Of a stretch of DNA of 64,000 nt, positions 1 to 9,284 are shown piece by piece. The DNA comes from Amphibalanus amphitrite (Eukaryota > Arthropoda > Thecostraca > Balanomorpha > Balanidae), in contig NW_024882212.1 in NCBI RefSeq assembly GCF_019059575.1, positions 255,501 through 319,500 of the forward strand. The letters are read 5' to 3'. The translations under genes and the position numbers were made by a program. The first letter of the stretch is position 1; each line of letters starts with the position of its first letter. Under the pieces are notes generated by a model. It ran no database searches and was not told the origin of the DNA. It saw nothing but the letters and a program-made list of their open reading frames with translations.

Positions 1-1394
1 ATGTTGGTATTTTGGTTTAGTCTTTGCATGTGAAATAAAATGAATCAAATATTTTGATAGATAATTTTTCTGACCACCCTGCTGTCGCTGCATGGCGAAT
101 CAGTGCCCACTGACTTAAAACAAGAAAACTTTGTTTTCATTTTTTGATTTCATGTTAATTTTAAATGTTTTTGAGCCTATCAAATGATATAAGTATTTAA
201 AATTTAGTTCAGTCGTCCCGGTAAATGCCGCAACTGCGCCATAACTGTACGCTAATCCTATTCCGTTTGTGATGCGAATTACCGGCCGTCGAGGAGTCAG
301 CCCGGGTGAGCCAAACAAGATCCGTTTGACGTAGATAAAACGAATTAGTCTCATGTAACCGGTGCCGTAGATACGTTTGTGGGGAGCTGATGCGCATTAG
401 CGTAGTGCGTATTTGGAACGGATCGCTCATGTAACCCCGGTATATGTGTTCGTCGGGCCATTCTTCGCGGCCGATGGCATCCACCTGGCGGCCGATGGGT
501 ACGAGCGGCTGGGGACGCGACTCCCGGACTGGCTCGGGACGGCGGCAACGGGGGCTCACTGAGCCGAAAGGGGGGAAGTGTGTGGGGCCGTGGCCGGCTC
601 CCCGGCGTGGCCGGTGACGTCACCTGGCTGACCGGTGACGTCACCGGTCGGCTGACCCGGCCGAGGTCGGGGCGGCGGCCGGCGGCCGGGAGGAGGGGCG
701 GCAGTTGGCGCCGGACGCGGAGCCGAGTCGGTGACGCGCGCGCGCGGGTGATACCCCCTGGAGACTTTGTGTTGGTTCGGGTGCCTGCTGCATAATACAA
801 GAGTACCTGAGGAACTCCGGAGTCTCGCCTAACACAACTATAATTTGCAGAGAGAGGAACTTTATCGGGACATGCTGCAAATTTTTGCCGAAAATTTTGG
901 TCAAATGTCAACTTCATGGTTATTACGTGTTCTTTTGCATGGCGACGATCTTGGCGACGGGGACTGTCGTGCGGTGGCTCAGCATTTCCAAAATTTCTTG
1001 CTTCGTTCGCACAGCTTTTAATTTACCTACCTTATTCTGTTTTGTGGGCGGCGCCCCCGGTGGGCTGAGTGACGGCATAGGTTGGGTCAGTGGCCTGTCG
1101 TGGCGGCGGCAGTGGTAGTTTTGTTTCACTACACTACGTTACCGTCATTACGTTGTATGTTTATGTTATATTCGACGTTGATCTGAAGGCTATGTTCATG
1201 TTGCTTTATGTTTATGGTGACTATCTGATTATGTCACAAGAGGTATTTTGCTTTATCTCTGTTATTCATGCTTATTTTCCGATCGTTTTACTAGGTTGTC
1301 GATGTGCAATAAACAGTCTAGAATGGTATGGAAGAGCCCCCCCCCCCCCCCACCAGCAGGGCGCGTTATACGCAGACCCCAGTGGGGCAAGGGT
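1..1394. other. unassigned intergenic sequence with a CpG-rich block
   Basis: I see no gene here. Positions about 440-800 are very GC- and CpG-rich; the flanks are AT-rich. Long open frames on both strands in the CpG-rich part come from the absence of AT-rich stop codons and have no recognisable domain. A C-run at about 1340-1350 and an overlap with a TTAA-element relic at the right edge suggest mobile-element debris. Confidence 0.5.
614..642. promoter_or_regulatory. pair of CRE/ATF-like palindromes in a CpG-rich block
   Basis: Two exact copies of TGACGTCA (614-621 and 635-642) lie 21 bp apart, each within the longer match GGTGACGTCACC/G. This octamer is the consensus site for CREB/ATF bZIP factors. 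The spacing is two helical turns. The surrounding block is CpG-rich, as promoters often are, but no transcript or gene start can be assigned, so a regulatory role is inference. Confidence 0.25.
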
Positions 1395-1430
1395 TAAGAC
1401 CATGGAGAGGTTCACTTATGATGTCATAGG
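1395..1430. mobile_element. left remnant of a TTAA-type (piggyBac-like) element split by the hAT insertion
   Basis: These bases match the intact TTAA element at 19846-20881 (around 20682-20710, the stretch with gaggttcacttatga). The match stops exactly at the hAT insertion point and resumes at 7506, so both parts belong to one older element. The last 8 bases, gtcatagg, are the target duplication. Confidence 0.6.
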
Positions 1431-2029
1431 CACTGGCGGATCCAGGGGGGCATTAGGGGCATTTCCCCCCCCCCCCGATAGGAACCTGGGGAGGGCATTC
1501 AGTACAAGTATGCCCCCCCCCGTTCAGACTTACACTTCTTACGCCTATAACGAGGAACTAAATAAAAATGGATTAGAAAGCCTTCCTGGTAACTACTTTT
1601 GTGATCAGAGTCGTTTTAGTAACCTCAATTTAGTTATCATTGCTTTATTTTGTCTAAAAGTATGTTGCTTTATAGTTCTTACCACAGGAGAGTAATGTCG
1701 CTTCAACCCTTTTGACCGTATTGTCTAACGATGACACTCATATTGCGCAAACCAGGAATCGGCCCCCGCCTATGCTTGGGAATAGGGACGGGGACGGTTA
1801 GAATATGATTTACCTGTATGGCCGCAGCTAGTGCAGCGTAACCGGGGGGAGGGGGCACAAGGGGCGCGTGCCGCCTCATTAGATGCATGATGTCCTATGG
1901 GCCCGAGAGGCCCTGCAGTGCCAATGGGCCGCTCAGGGTCCAAGCGTGCCTTATTTCGACAGAGATAAGACCCGCAGGACTAGTGAGAGCACCTCACGGA
2001 GTCACGGGCTCCTGAGTCCCCACATATCA

Positions 2030-2890
2030 CACATCTCCATAAGCGTCCCACTCCGGCCTCTGAGAGCCCTGTGCTGGCCTCTGAGTGACCTTGCTGACCT
2101 ATTAAGCGTCAGCTCTAATTAGGGTCCTGGCCCATACCCGCATGGAACGGCTCCACACCAGTGTCTCTGAGGGCCCATAACGGCGCCTGTGAGGGTCACA
2201 CACCGGCGCCTTTGAGGACCCAACACCGCCAATCTGAGTGATTAACACCAATATTTCTTAAGGCCCTACATCGGCGGCGGCTCTGAGGACCCCACACTGG
2301 CGCCTCTGAAAGTCTTCAGCAGGCGCATCTGACGGCTACCTACCTGCAACTCTGTGGGCCCCGCACTGGTGACTCTGAGGGCTCCCAGTGACGCCTGAGA
2401 GTACCACGCCAGTCTCCAGGATCCCACAGGGCTCCTGAAGGCCTCTGCTGGCCCTTGCCCCCATGCATGTGTCTCTGAGGAGTGAGGACTCCCACAACGA
2501 TGCCTTTGAAAGTCTTTACCGGCGACTGTGAGGGCACCACACAGACGTCAGACACGTCTTAGGGCCCTACACCGCCACCTCTGAGACACCAGTGTCTCCG
2601 GAGGCCCCACATCGGCGACTCTGAGGGTCCCACACCGGCGCCTCTGGGGCCCGATACCAGTGCCTCTGGCAGCCAGCCACCGGTAACTCTGTAGGTCCTA
2701 CACCGATGACTCGGCCCCACCGGCGTCTGAGAGTACCATGCCGATCTCTAAGAACTCCACAGGGCTCCTGAAGATACTGCTGGCCTTCACTTCCCGGCCT
2801 GTGAAGGCCCATTTTTGGCATCATACGGCCCGTTACCGGCCTCTGAGGGCCCTTTGTCGGTCTCTGAGAGGTCCTACTGGGTTATTAAGC
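2030..2890. repeat. degenerate minisatellite, CTCTGAGGGCC / CACACCGGCGCC type
   Basis: Loose tandem repetition of about 25-35 bp units. The recurring core is a variant of gcctctgagggccc followed by cacaccggcgc. The units differ by substitutions and length, so no clean period is visible. The same type recurs at 6955-7260 and 10010-10620. It fills the hAT element on both sides of the gypsy insertion. Confidence 0.6.
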
Positions 2891-2893
2891 ATT

Positions 2894-2974
2894 TGTAGTG
2901 TGTTGTGGAGGTCGCCGCTAGATGCGCGCGTGTAGCTGACCTGTGAGTGACCCAATAAACAGTCGATCGCTACA
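2894..2974 (+). repeat. 5' LTR of gypsy 1 (81 bp)
   Basis: It runs from tgtagtgtgttg to cagtcgatcgctaca. It contains AATAAA (about 2953-2958), a plausible polyadenylation signal 16 bp before the end. No TATA box is seen, so the promoter must be extremely compact or lie outside the LTR. Most gypsy LTRs are several hundred bp. Confidence 0.93.
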
Positions 2975-2976
2975 TC

Positions 2977-2989
2977 TGGTGGCAGGCGG
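2977..2989 (+). other. primer-binding site of gypsy 1
   Basis: The sequence tggtggcaggcgg lies 2 bp after the LTR. It starts with TGG, complementary to the CCA end of tRNAs. Gypsy B has a similar site (tggtggcagcggtg), which suggests a related primer tRNA. I cannot name the tRNA from sequence alone. Confidence 0.6.
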
Positions 2990-3013
2990 TACGGTCCCCG
3001 CGCGAGGGCGAGG

Positions 3014-6000
3014 ATGCCTAGTGACGTGTTACCCAGTGCACCGGGGGCGCCAGTGCTTGTGCCCCCACAGTCCAAGACGGACAGCGTCACCATGGTGGAG
3101 TACATTGAATATTTTGAGACGGTCGCGCGTGCCAATAGTTGGGACGATGCAACTCAGGCCAGGATTTTTCCGGCGCTACTTGGTGTGGGCAACAAGGCGC
3201 TAACTGATTGCCCGGAGACGGATCTCGCATCATTTGTGCGCATCAAGGGATATCTCACCCGAGTTTGTGAGCCGTACCGAGACGCTTATATGCTGGATCT
3301 GTTGCGTGCAACGATGCAAGATAACGAGAGCGTCGAACAGTTCCGCGACCGCATTGTGCTATTGGTAGAGCAAGTGTACCCCAGGTTTGCTGCCTCTAAC
3401 AAAGCGACGCTCTCTCGCGATTTTTTCGTTTGTGGCCTACGAGAGCCTCTTCAGTCGGCTGTGCTCGGTGCTGGCACGTCACGCAAGCTGGAAGATGTGG
3501 TCAACAGCGCACTGATGTGTCAAAGTCTGCGCGGGCGCCTGACTGGAGCGGCATTCAGCGGCCCGGTCACCGGCCCGCCCCGCCGAGGGCCAGTCTCGGG
3601 CGCCGCAGCTCGGGCCGGTCGGGGCGCCCCGGGACAGCTGATCGCCGGGCCCGTGTGCTGGGGCTGTGGCGGCCGGGGTCACGTGATCGCTCGGTGCAGC
3701 CGCACTCGGGGCCCGCAGCCGCGGCAGATGGACGGGCTGGCCGCCCGAGCGCAGCGGCCGGACGGACGCATTTATGTCGATGCTGAGATTGATGGGCGAC
3801 GGGTACAGTTGCTGGTGGACAGTGGAGCGTCCGTCAGCTGTCTTCCGCCGTCTTTTCAGCCGAACGACACGTCGCCAGAGATGTACGTCACGGCTGCGAA
3901 CGGGTCACCAATGCCTGTGCGTGGTGTGCTGCGATGCTCGATTACCATCGATGGTGAAACGAGACTGCACGACTTCCTCATCACGGATGTGCAGCAGGGA
4001 GTACTGGGGGCGGATCTGCTGGCGAGGTTCGGCGCCTCAGTCGACTTCCATCGGCGTGTCGTCCGCATCAGCTCGGTCCGAGCGGCCGACGGGCCCGAGC
4101 CCCCGGCGGTGACCGGGGCGGCCGCTAGCGTGCCATCTATCGGGCGCGCTGAGCACCACGACTTGGGTGCGCGGCTGCACGCACCGTTCGGGGCGACATC
4201 TATACAACGGACGGATGCAGCACCTACCGGCAGCACCCAGTGTGAGCTGATGGAGGCGCCGGTGCTGGAATGGGAGGAAGGAGCGTTCCATGAGGTCGCC
4301 ATGCTACTCACCGGTGAGGATTTGATGAGTGAATGTGACTCTAGCGTCAGTGATGATCATGTGTCAGCGTCGTCTGTAGAGTTCAGTGGTCTAAAAAAAG
4401 AGTTTGACGATGTGTTCAGCGGCTTGGGCCGTACAACTTTGATTGAGCATAAAATTGAAACCACCAGTGACAACCCTGTAGTGTGCCGCCCACATAGACT
4501 CCCTGTGGCATATAAGGACAGAGCTCAGGCGGCCATCGATCAGATGCTTCGCGATGGTGTTATCGAGCCGAGTGACAGTGACTATCTAAACCCCTTGGTG
4601 CTGGTGAAAAAGAAAAACTCAGACGATATACGTGTGTGTATCGATTTCCGAGCACTGAACGCGGTGACGGTGAAGGATCGACAGCCGGTGCCGCTGGTGT
4701 CCGAGGTGGTCGCGCAGCTCGCGGACGCACAGGTGTTCTCGGTTCTGGACGCCCGCTCTGGCTACTACCAGATTCCACTGCGGGAACAGGATAAGAAGAA
4801 AACGGCGTTTCAGTTCAACGGTCAACTACTGCAGTTTCGAGTGATGCCGTTCGGTTTGTGCAACGGACCGAGCACGTTCAACCGGCTGGTGAACAAGCTC
4901 ACGCGTGACCTGCCGTGTGTAGCGGCATACTTCGACGATTGGTGCGTCCACAGTAGTGACGTGACGTCACACCTCTCGGATCTGCGCACCGTACTTCAGC
5001 GCCTGCGCCGGGCCGGGCTGACGCTGAACCGCGACAAGTGCAAGTTCCTGATGACGTCGTTGGAGTCATTCCTGGGCTTCAGCGTCTCAGCTGGAGCCAT
5101 TCGACCAACGGTGGAACACGTTCGCGCGATTGAGGCTCTGCGGCGTCCTACAGACCTGACGTCTCTGAGAAAGTTCCTAGGTCTGTGTGGGTTTTACCGG
5201 TCACACATTCAGAACTTCAGTCTGATTGCGCGGCCCCTGCACGACCTTCTCAAGAAAGGAAAGTCGTTCTTTTGGGACGGAGCACACGAGGAGGCCTTCA
5301 GAAGTCTGAAGTCTGTGCTCTCCGATCGGCCGACGCTAAAACTGCCGACTGAGACATCGCAGTTTTCCGTGCGAACGGACGCCAGTGAGGCTGGGTTTGG
5401 CTGTGTACTGGAGGCGGACGGTCAGCCGGTGGAATTCACCAGCAAAGCGTTTACGAAGTCTCAGCGCGGCTACTCCGTCATCGAAAAGGAGGCATGTGCA
5501 GTCGTACATGCTCTGAAGAAGTGGCGCCATCTGTTGTTGGGACGGCCTGTGCTGCTGGTCACCGATCACAAGCCGCTGCAGTGGCTGCGGTCCAAGAAGG
5601 ACCTGACGGGGCGTCTCGGTCGATGGGCGCTGCTGCTGGAGGAGTTTGACGTCCAGATACAGCACGTCGCGGGCTCTGAGAATGTCGTGCCAGACTCGCT
5701 CAGTCGGTCGTTTCCCGAGGAGCCGCACAGTGTCGCCAGTGTCGCCGACTGGAAGTCGGAGCTGGCGCTGGATGAAGAGGTGCAGCGACTGCAGGAACAG
5801 AAACCAGCTGAGTTCCGAGTCAACGAGCGCGGTGCACTGTGCCACGTGCACCCCGAGTTCGGAGAGCGACTTGTGGTGCCCAAATCACAGAGCATTGCAG
5901 TTACTCGAGCACTCCATGACGACAAACTGGCGGGTCATACCGGTTCCAGGCGGACACCCCGACGCGTACAGGAGCGGTACTTCTGGCCTGGGATGACAAA

Positions 6001-6610
6001 GGACATCAAGAAGCACGTGAAGGCGTGTCTGGTGTGCTGCACTGTAAAGGACACTCCTGTACCGACGGCTCCCATGGTGCCAGTGGACACGTCGGCGCTA
6101 AATGTGTGGGAGAAGGTGGCGATAGATATTGTCGGCCCGATAACGCCTCGGTCAGAGAGTGGTGCTCGTTTCATCGTTGTGTGTCAAGACTATTTTTCTA
6201 AGTGGCCCGAACTTGTAGCGCTGCCGTCCACGGAGGCCGCCGTGATTCAGCAGTGGCTGTTTGATGATGTGTTCTGTCGCCACGGCTTTCCATCGGAGAT
6301 TGTCACTGATCAGGGAACCCAGTGGACGAGTGCATCATTCAAACAGTTTTGTGCCCAGTTGGGGATCAAACATCGTATGACGTCACCGTACCATCCTCAG
6401 TCTGATATGGTAGAAAGGTTCAATAGGACACTGCTGAACATGATTCGGTCGTATGTCGGCGACCATAAGGACTCGTGGGACCAGAACCTGCAGTCAAAGT
6501 TGGTGACGATGTGTTCTGGAAGCGGCCTGTGCACCAGGCAGGTGTGTCTCCAAAGCTGCAGCCCATTTGGTCTGGGCCTTTTGTTGTCTCTGACAAAGTG
6601 TCCGATGTGA
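3014..6610 (+). CDS. gypsy 1 Gag-Pol polyprotein, 3' end disrupted
   Basis: This 1,198-residue frame encodes a retrotransposon polyprotein that packages its RNA, copies it to DNA and integrates it. A Gag domain is followed by a CCHC zinc knuckle (residues about 215-228, C-X2-C-X4-H-X4-C). The protease active site is DSG at about 269. RT has the catalytic box YFDD at about 639-642. RNase H has its first Asp at about 789 (TDAS). Integrase has an HHCC zinc region and the triad D1038, D1099, E1134. The start is the first ATG after the primer-binding site, only 39 bp from the LTR. After residue about 1155 a deletion fuses the core to the C-terminal tail out of frame; the last 40 or so residues are frameshift junk. 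Gag and Pol share one frame, so no recoding is needed. Confidence 0.92.
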   Translation: MPSDVLPSAPGAPVLVPPQSKTDSVTMVEYIEYFETVARANSWDDATQARIFPALLGVGNKALTDCPETDLASFVRIKGYLTRVCEPYRDAYMLDLLRATMQDNESVEQFRDRIVLLVEQVYPRFAASNKATLSRDFFVCGLREPLQSAVLGAGTSRKLEDVVNSALMCQSLRGRLTGAAFSGPVTGPPRRGPVSGAAARAGRGAPGQLIAGPVCWGCGGRGHVIARCSRTRGPQPRQMDGLAARAQRPDGRIYVDAEIDGRRVQLLVDSGASVSCLPPSFQPNDTSPEMYVTAANGSPMPVRGVLRCSITIDGETRLHDFLITDVQQGVLGADLLARFGASVDFHRRVVRISSVRAADGPEPPAVTGAAASVPSIGRAEHHDLGARLHAPFGATSIQRTDAAPTGSTQCELMEAPVLEWEEGAFHEVAMLLTGEDLMSECDSSVSDDHVSASSVEFSGLKKEFDDVFSGLGRTTLIEHKIETTSDNPVVCRPHRLPVAYKDRAQAAIDQMLRDGVIEPSDSDYLNPLVLVKKKNSDDIRVCIDFRALNAVTVKDRQPVPLVSEVVAQLADAQVFSVLDARSGYYQIPLREQDKKKTAFQFNGQLLQFRVMPFGLCNGPSTFNRLVNKLTRDLPCVAAYFDDWCVHSSDVTSHLSDLRTVLQRLRRAGLTLNRDKCKFLMTSLESFLGFSVSAGAIRPTVEHVRAIEALRRPTDLTSLRKFLGLCGFYRSHIQNFSLIARPLHDLLKKGKSFFWDGAHEEAFRSLKSVLSDRPTLKLPTETSQFSVRTDASEAGFGCVLEADGQPVEFTSKAFTKSQRGYSVIEKEACAVVHALKKWRHLLLGRPVLLVTDHKPLQWLRSKKDLTGRLGRWALLLEEFDVQIQHVAGSENVVPDSLSRSFPEEPHSVASVADWKSELALDEEVQRLQEQKPAEFRVNERGALCHVHPEFGERLVVPKSQSIAVTRALHDDKLAGHTGSRRTPRRVQERYFWPGMTKDIKKHVKACLVCCTVKDTPVPTAPMVPVDTSALNVWEKVAIDIVGPITPRSESGARFIVVCQDYFSKWPELVALPSTEAAVIQQWLFDDVFCRHGFPSEIVTDQGTQWTSASFKQFCAQLGIKHRMTSPYHPQSDMVERFNRTLLNMIRSYVGDHKDSWDQNLQSKLVTMCSGSGLCTRQVCLQSCSPFGLGLLLSLTKCPM

Positions 6611-6735
6611 ACTACCGTATCCGAGATGGTGCCGGAAAATCAGCTGTAGTTCATGTTAACAATCTGAAACCGTCACATGTGGCTCCTGCAGGGCCGCGAG
6701 CAGTTATTCGAACACGCGGCAGGCCTAGGAAGTGA
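6490..6735 (+). pseudogene. gypsy 1 integrase C-terminal (GPY/F) remnant in another frame
   Basis: In the frame one ahead of gag-pol there is an integrase tail containing the WSGPF signature of the GPY/F module and a VVHVNNLKP-like end, terminating at 6735. It is separated from the catalytic core by a deletion of roughly 100 codons near 6490, which also shifts the frame. The GPY/F module normally contributes to DNA binding and targeting in Ty3/gypsy integrases. Its loss from the main frame is why I call this copy defective. Confidence 0.8.
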
Positions 6736-6867
6736 TGGGTGTGCGGTGTACGCGTTCGGGAGGTGGATCATCGCACCTTGTCGACGATGCGAATTTTCGG
6801 CGTTGTCCGTTTAGTTGTTCTGTTGTTGTTTGGGGGGAGGATGGTGGATGTTTACTTGGTGGGGAGG

Positions 6868-6948
6868 TGTAGTGTGTTGTGGAGGTCGCCGCTAGAGGCG
6901 CGCGTGTAGCTGACCTGTGAGTGACCCAATAAACAGTCGATCGCTACA
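6868..6948 (+). repeat. 3' LTR of gypsy 1 (81 bp)
   Basis: Matches the 5' LTR except for one base. It is preceded by the purine tract ggtggggagg (6858-6867), the expected plus-strand primer. Followed by the target duplication catt. Confidence 0.93.
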
Positions 6949-6954
6949 CATTCG

Positions 6955-7260
6955 CATTTCGCACCAACAACTCCAAGGGCCCCACACACAGCCATCTGTG
7001 AATGGTATGGGCTTAGCGCCACACCAGTGTCTGAGGCACCACAACGGCGTCCATGTGAGGGCCTCACACCAGCACCTTAGAGGGCCCACATCGGATCCTT
7101 TGTGGTTCCTGCACCAGTGCCTCCGAGGGCCTCACACCACTGCCTCTGGGGAACCCACACCGATACCTTTGATGGTCCCACGCCAGGTTCCACACCGGCG
7201 GCCCTGGGTCGGCTGTATACACCAGTCATTCTGAGGGCCCCAACGGCCCCACCAATTTTC
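6955..7260. repeat. degenerate minisatellite, continuation of the hAT interior
   Basis: Units with cores such as gagggccccacac and cagtgcctctg, of the same kind as 2030-2890. It is the right-hand part of the same array, separated from it by gypsy 1. No gene. Confidence 0.55.
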
Positions 7261-7505
7261 GTCGATTTCTGGCGCTGCCCGGGTATTTGTCCCAGCCCCC
7301 TCCTCCTGGATCTGCAAATGGGGGTCAGTTGTCCTACCATTTCTGTTTTTGTTTTTTTTTTAGAAAAAAAAAACTCGTGTCAGGACTATGACGAAAAATA
7401 AATGGCCTAAATCCGATGAGAAAACAGGATTTGGGGGTAACCTAGGTTTGGCTCCGTGACATGGAATGCCCCCCCCCCCACGCTGAAGCCCTGGATCCGC
7501 CAGTG

Positions 7506-7672
7506 GTCATAGGTCGGTGACCTGACATGACCTGAAAATTACGGTTGGTGTCAACAGATCGGCTTAAATCGAAATTCAGGTATGCCAAGCTTCATCTCTG
7601 TATCGCCGTGGCGATCGGAGCTATCGCGAAAAAAAAAACTATGGGGGGCGGCACCCCCCCCCCCCGGCCGGC
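7506..7672. mobile_element. right remnant of a TTAA-type element split by the hAT insertion
   Basis: Starts with the second gtcatagg duplication and continues as a decayed copy of 20704-20881, including the stretch ggttggtgtcaa, the tatcgcgaaaaaa motif and the G-run/C-run hairpin. The final end reads ggccggcgtggg instead of ggccggcgaggg and the TTAA is lost. Confidence 0.65.
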
Positions 7673-7994
7673 GTGGGTGTAAGTGCCGCTTTTGTCTCGA
7701 GATTTGACGGGGGTCATTTCTCAGTTGTGCCGATTTTCAACTGCCCTTCTCACTCATGTGTTTGGTGTTATCGTCCTTTACATATTGCTTGCGAGTCATT
7801 TGCTTGTTGTAGCCTATCGGTACTTGGCAGTGTTTTTGGTGGTCACATAAGCAATGAGACTGAGCAGCGCCATCACTCAAGCCATCCGCTTGGCGAAAGG
7901 CAATGACTGTGGTGTTTGAGGCTTATCAGTGCCAGAGTTGTGACGTCATCTTTTATGTTACAGATAAAGGAGTTGAAGATGGACGGCTCTCGTC

Positions 7995-8113
7995 GGCAAC
8001 GACCATACCATGCTGAAAATACCAGTTCTCGTCCGATCACTGAAGTCAAGGAGCACCGGGCCCGGTTAGTACTTGGATGGGTGACCGCCTGGGAACACCG
8101 GGTTTCGTTGTCA
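7995..8113 (+). rRNA. 5S ribosomal RNA gene or close pseudogene
   Basis: About 119 bp match metazoan 5S rRNA from end to end: caacgaccataccatg at the start, ctcgtccgatcactgaag in the middle, and ggttagtacttggatggg with gaccgcctgggaacaccg at the 3' half. The 3' half carries the internal control region (intermediate element and C box) read by TFIIIA, and T-runs follow shortly downstream (ttttc, then cttttt), as expected for RNA polymerase III. The end reads tttcgttgtc where most 5S genes have a G-rich tgttggc-like end that pairs with the 5' end; together with the single-copy context among minisatellites this may mean a decayed or dispersed copy. Confidence 0.85.
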
Positions 8114-8253
8114 TTTTCACTTTTTCAATGGTGGCCACTGATTGCTATTTATCCTTTCACTGTTAATGCTCTTGCGACATGGGCGCACACAAGGGGGGAC
8201 ACACGGGCCCGTGCCCCCCATTCGAGTTGGGGGGCCCAGCTCGAAGGAATAGG

Positions 8254-8292
8254 GGCCCATTTGAGGCGGCCGAAGGCCGCCTCAAATGGGCC
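8254..8292. repeat. perfect 18-bp hairpin with a 3-base loop
   Basis: Arms ggcccatttgaggcggcc (8254-8271) and its exact complement (8275-8292) flank the loop gaa. G- and C-runs lie just upstream (8190-8245). It may be the remnant of a transposon end. No Pol III or Rho-type context makes it a terminator. Confidence 0.7.
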
Positions 8293-8311
8293 TCTAACTA
8301 ATCCTTAGACC

Positions 8312-8815
8312 ACCGAAGACCGTGTACAAAGGGCCCTCAAATGGCCTTCAAGGGCCCTCAGATGGTCTCAAAAGGCCCTCAGATGGCCTCGAAGGGCCCT
8401 CAGATGACCTTAAAGGGCCCTCAATTAGCGTCATAGGGCCCTCAGTTAGCGTCATAGGGCCCTCATCTGGTGTCAAAGGGCCCTTAGATGGTGTCAAAGG
8501 GCCCTCAGATGGCCTCGAAGGGCCCCAGATGGCCTAAGGTGCCCTCAGATGACCTTAAAGGGCTCTCAGATGGCCTTAAAGGGCCCTCAGATGGCCTTAA
8601 AGGGCCCTCAGATGGCCTCAAAGGGCCCTCAGCTAACGTCAATCGCCAGCTGGTGCCAGATGGCCCTCAGCTAGCGCCAAATGGCCATCAGAAGGCCTCA
8701 AACGGTCCTCAACTGGAGTCCAGCGGTCCTCAGTTGGCGTCAAGCGGCCCTCAGAAAGCCTCAAGGGGCCCTCAGAAAGCCTCAAGGGGCCCTTAGAAAG
8801 CCTCAAGGGGCTGTT
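8312..8815. repeat. GGGCCCTCAGATGG minisatellite, array 1
   Basis: About twenty units of 21-24 bp with the core agggccctcagatggcc followed by ttaaa, tcaaa or tcgaa. Each unit contains the palindrome GGGCCC. Divergence rises towards 8815. Frames open through the array because the unit length is often a multiple of three; I do not treat these as genes. Confidence 0.85.
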
Positions 8816-9284
8816 AGCGCCACTCCGTGATTCATGTCCAGCGGAGGAGCAATAAGATATCGCCTCGAGACTTGCCTGAGAAATTTGAATTTGTTTTCAC
8901 GAATTGTTTGATTTAAAACTTGTTTTTGTACTTGATATTTAGGCTTAGTTCACTTGTTTATTTAAAGATTTATTTGTTTTCGAATCAAGATCCTCGCAGA
9001 CTTATGTAAGTAACTTAACATACGTATATACTTGTGCTTTCGACCTCTTCCTATGAATTGTAATGCGCTTATGTCGAGTGCATCTGTTCACTTAAATGCT
9101 GAACGGAGTTGTCTGTCGTGTGTGTCAATTTTATGTTGTCCTGTGTTTCAGAAAACGGCATCATTAAAGACCTCAAATCTTAATCATCTGTTTGCTAAGA
9201 ATTTTGATTTGAGCTATTTATTAGTCCGTTAACAAAATAGTTGCGTAGTGATGATTGATGATATGGATTAAGCCATCAACAGAA
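8816..9284. other. AT-rich spacer between minisatellite arrays
   Basis: Low-complexity AT-rich sequence with no coding or RNA signal that I recognise. Confidence 0.5.

Larger units (their letters stand above)
2894..6948 (+). mobile_element. gypsy 1: Ty3/gypsy LTR retrotransposon with 81-bp LTRs
   Basis: A 4,055-bp element bounded by two 81-bp direct repeats that start TG and end CA, with a 4-bp duplication catt on each side (2890-2893, 6949-6952). A tRNA-complementary site follows the 5' LTR and a purine-rich tract (ggtggggagg) precedes the 3' LTR. The LTRs differ at one position (a T versus a G, around 2923 and 6897), so insertion is recent. It carries one gag-pol frame in the order gag, protease, RT, RNase H, integrase, which places it in Ty3/gypsy. 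The 3' end of integrase has suffered a deletion and the copy is probably dead. It sits inside the hAT-like element. Confidence 0.93.
1431..7505. mobile_element. large non-autonomous hAT-like DNA transposon (6.1 kb)
   Basis: The ends are a perfect 15-bp inverted repeat: cactggcggatccag at 1431-1445 and its complement at 7491-7505. An 8-bp duplication gtcatagg flanks it (1423-1430, 7506-7513). Eight-bp duplications and ends of this sort are typical of hAT transposons. The intact TTAA element at 20 kb shows the empty site with a single gtcatagg. Inside are G- and C-runs next to the ends, degenerate minisatellite, and a gypsy retrotransposon (2894-6948). No transposase frame is visible, so the element must have been moved in trans. 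A close relative of its ends occurs at 17367-17529. Confidence 0.85.

Noticed and set aside
351..917. 188-codon minus-strand open frame
   Set aside because: Lies in CpG-rich DNA where stops are rare; Pro/Arg-rich with no domain, and overlapping frames are equally open.
1090..1695. 201-codon plus-strand open frame
   Set aside because: Runs through C-runs and across the left end of the hAT-like element; no coherent domain.
8322..8796. Repetitive GPSDGLKGPS-like protein frames
   Set aside because: Translation of a 21-24 bp minisatellite, not a gene.
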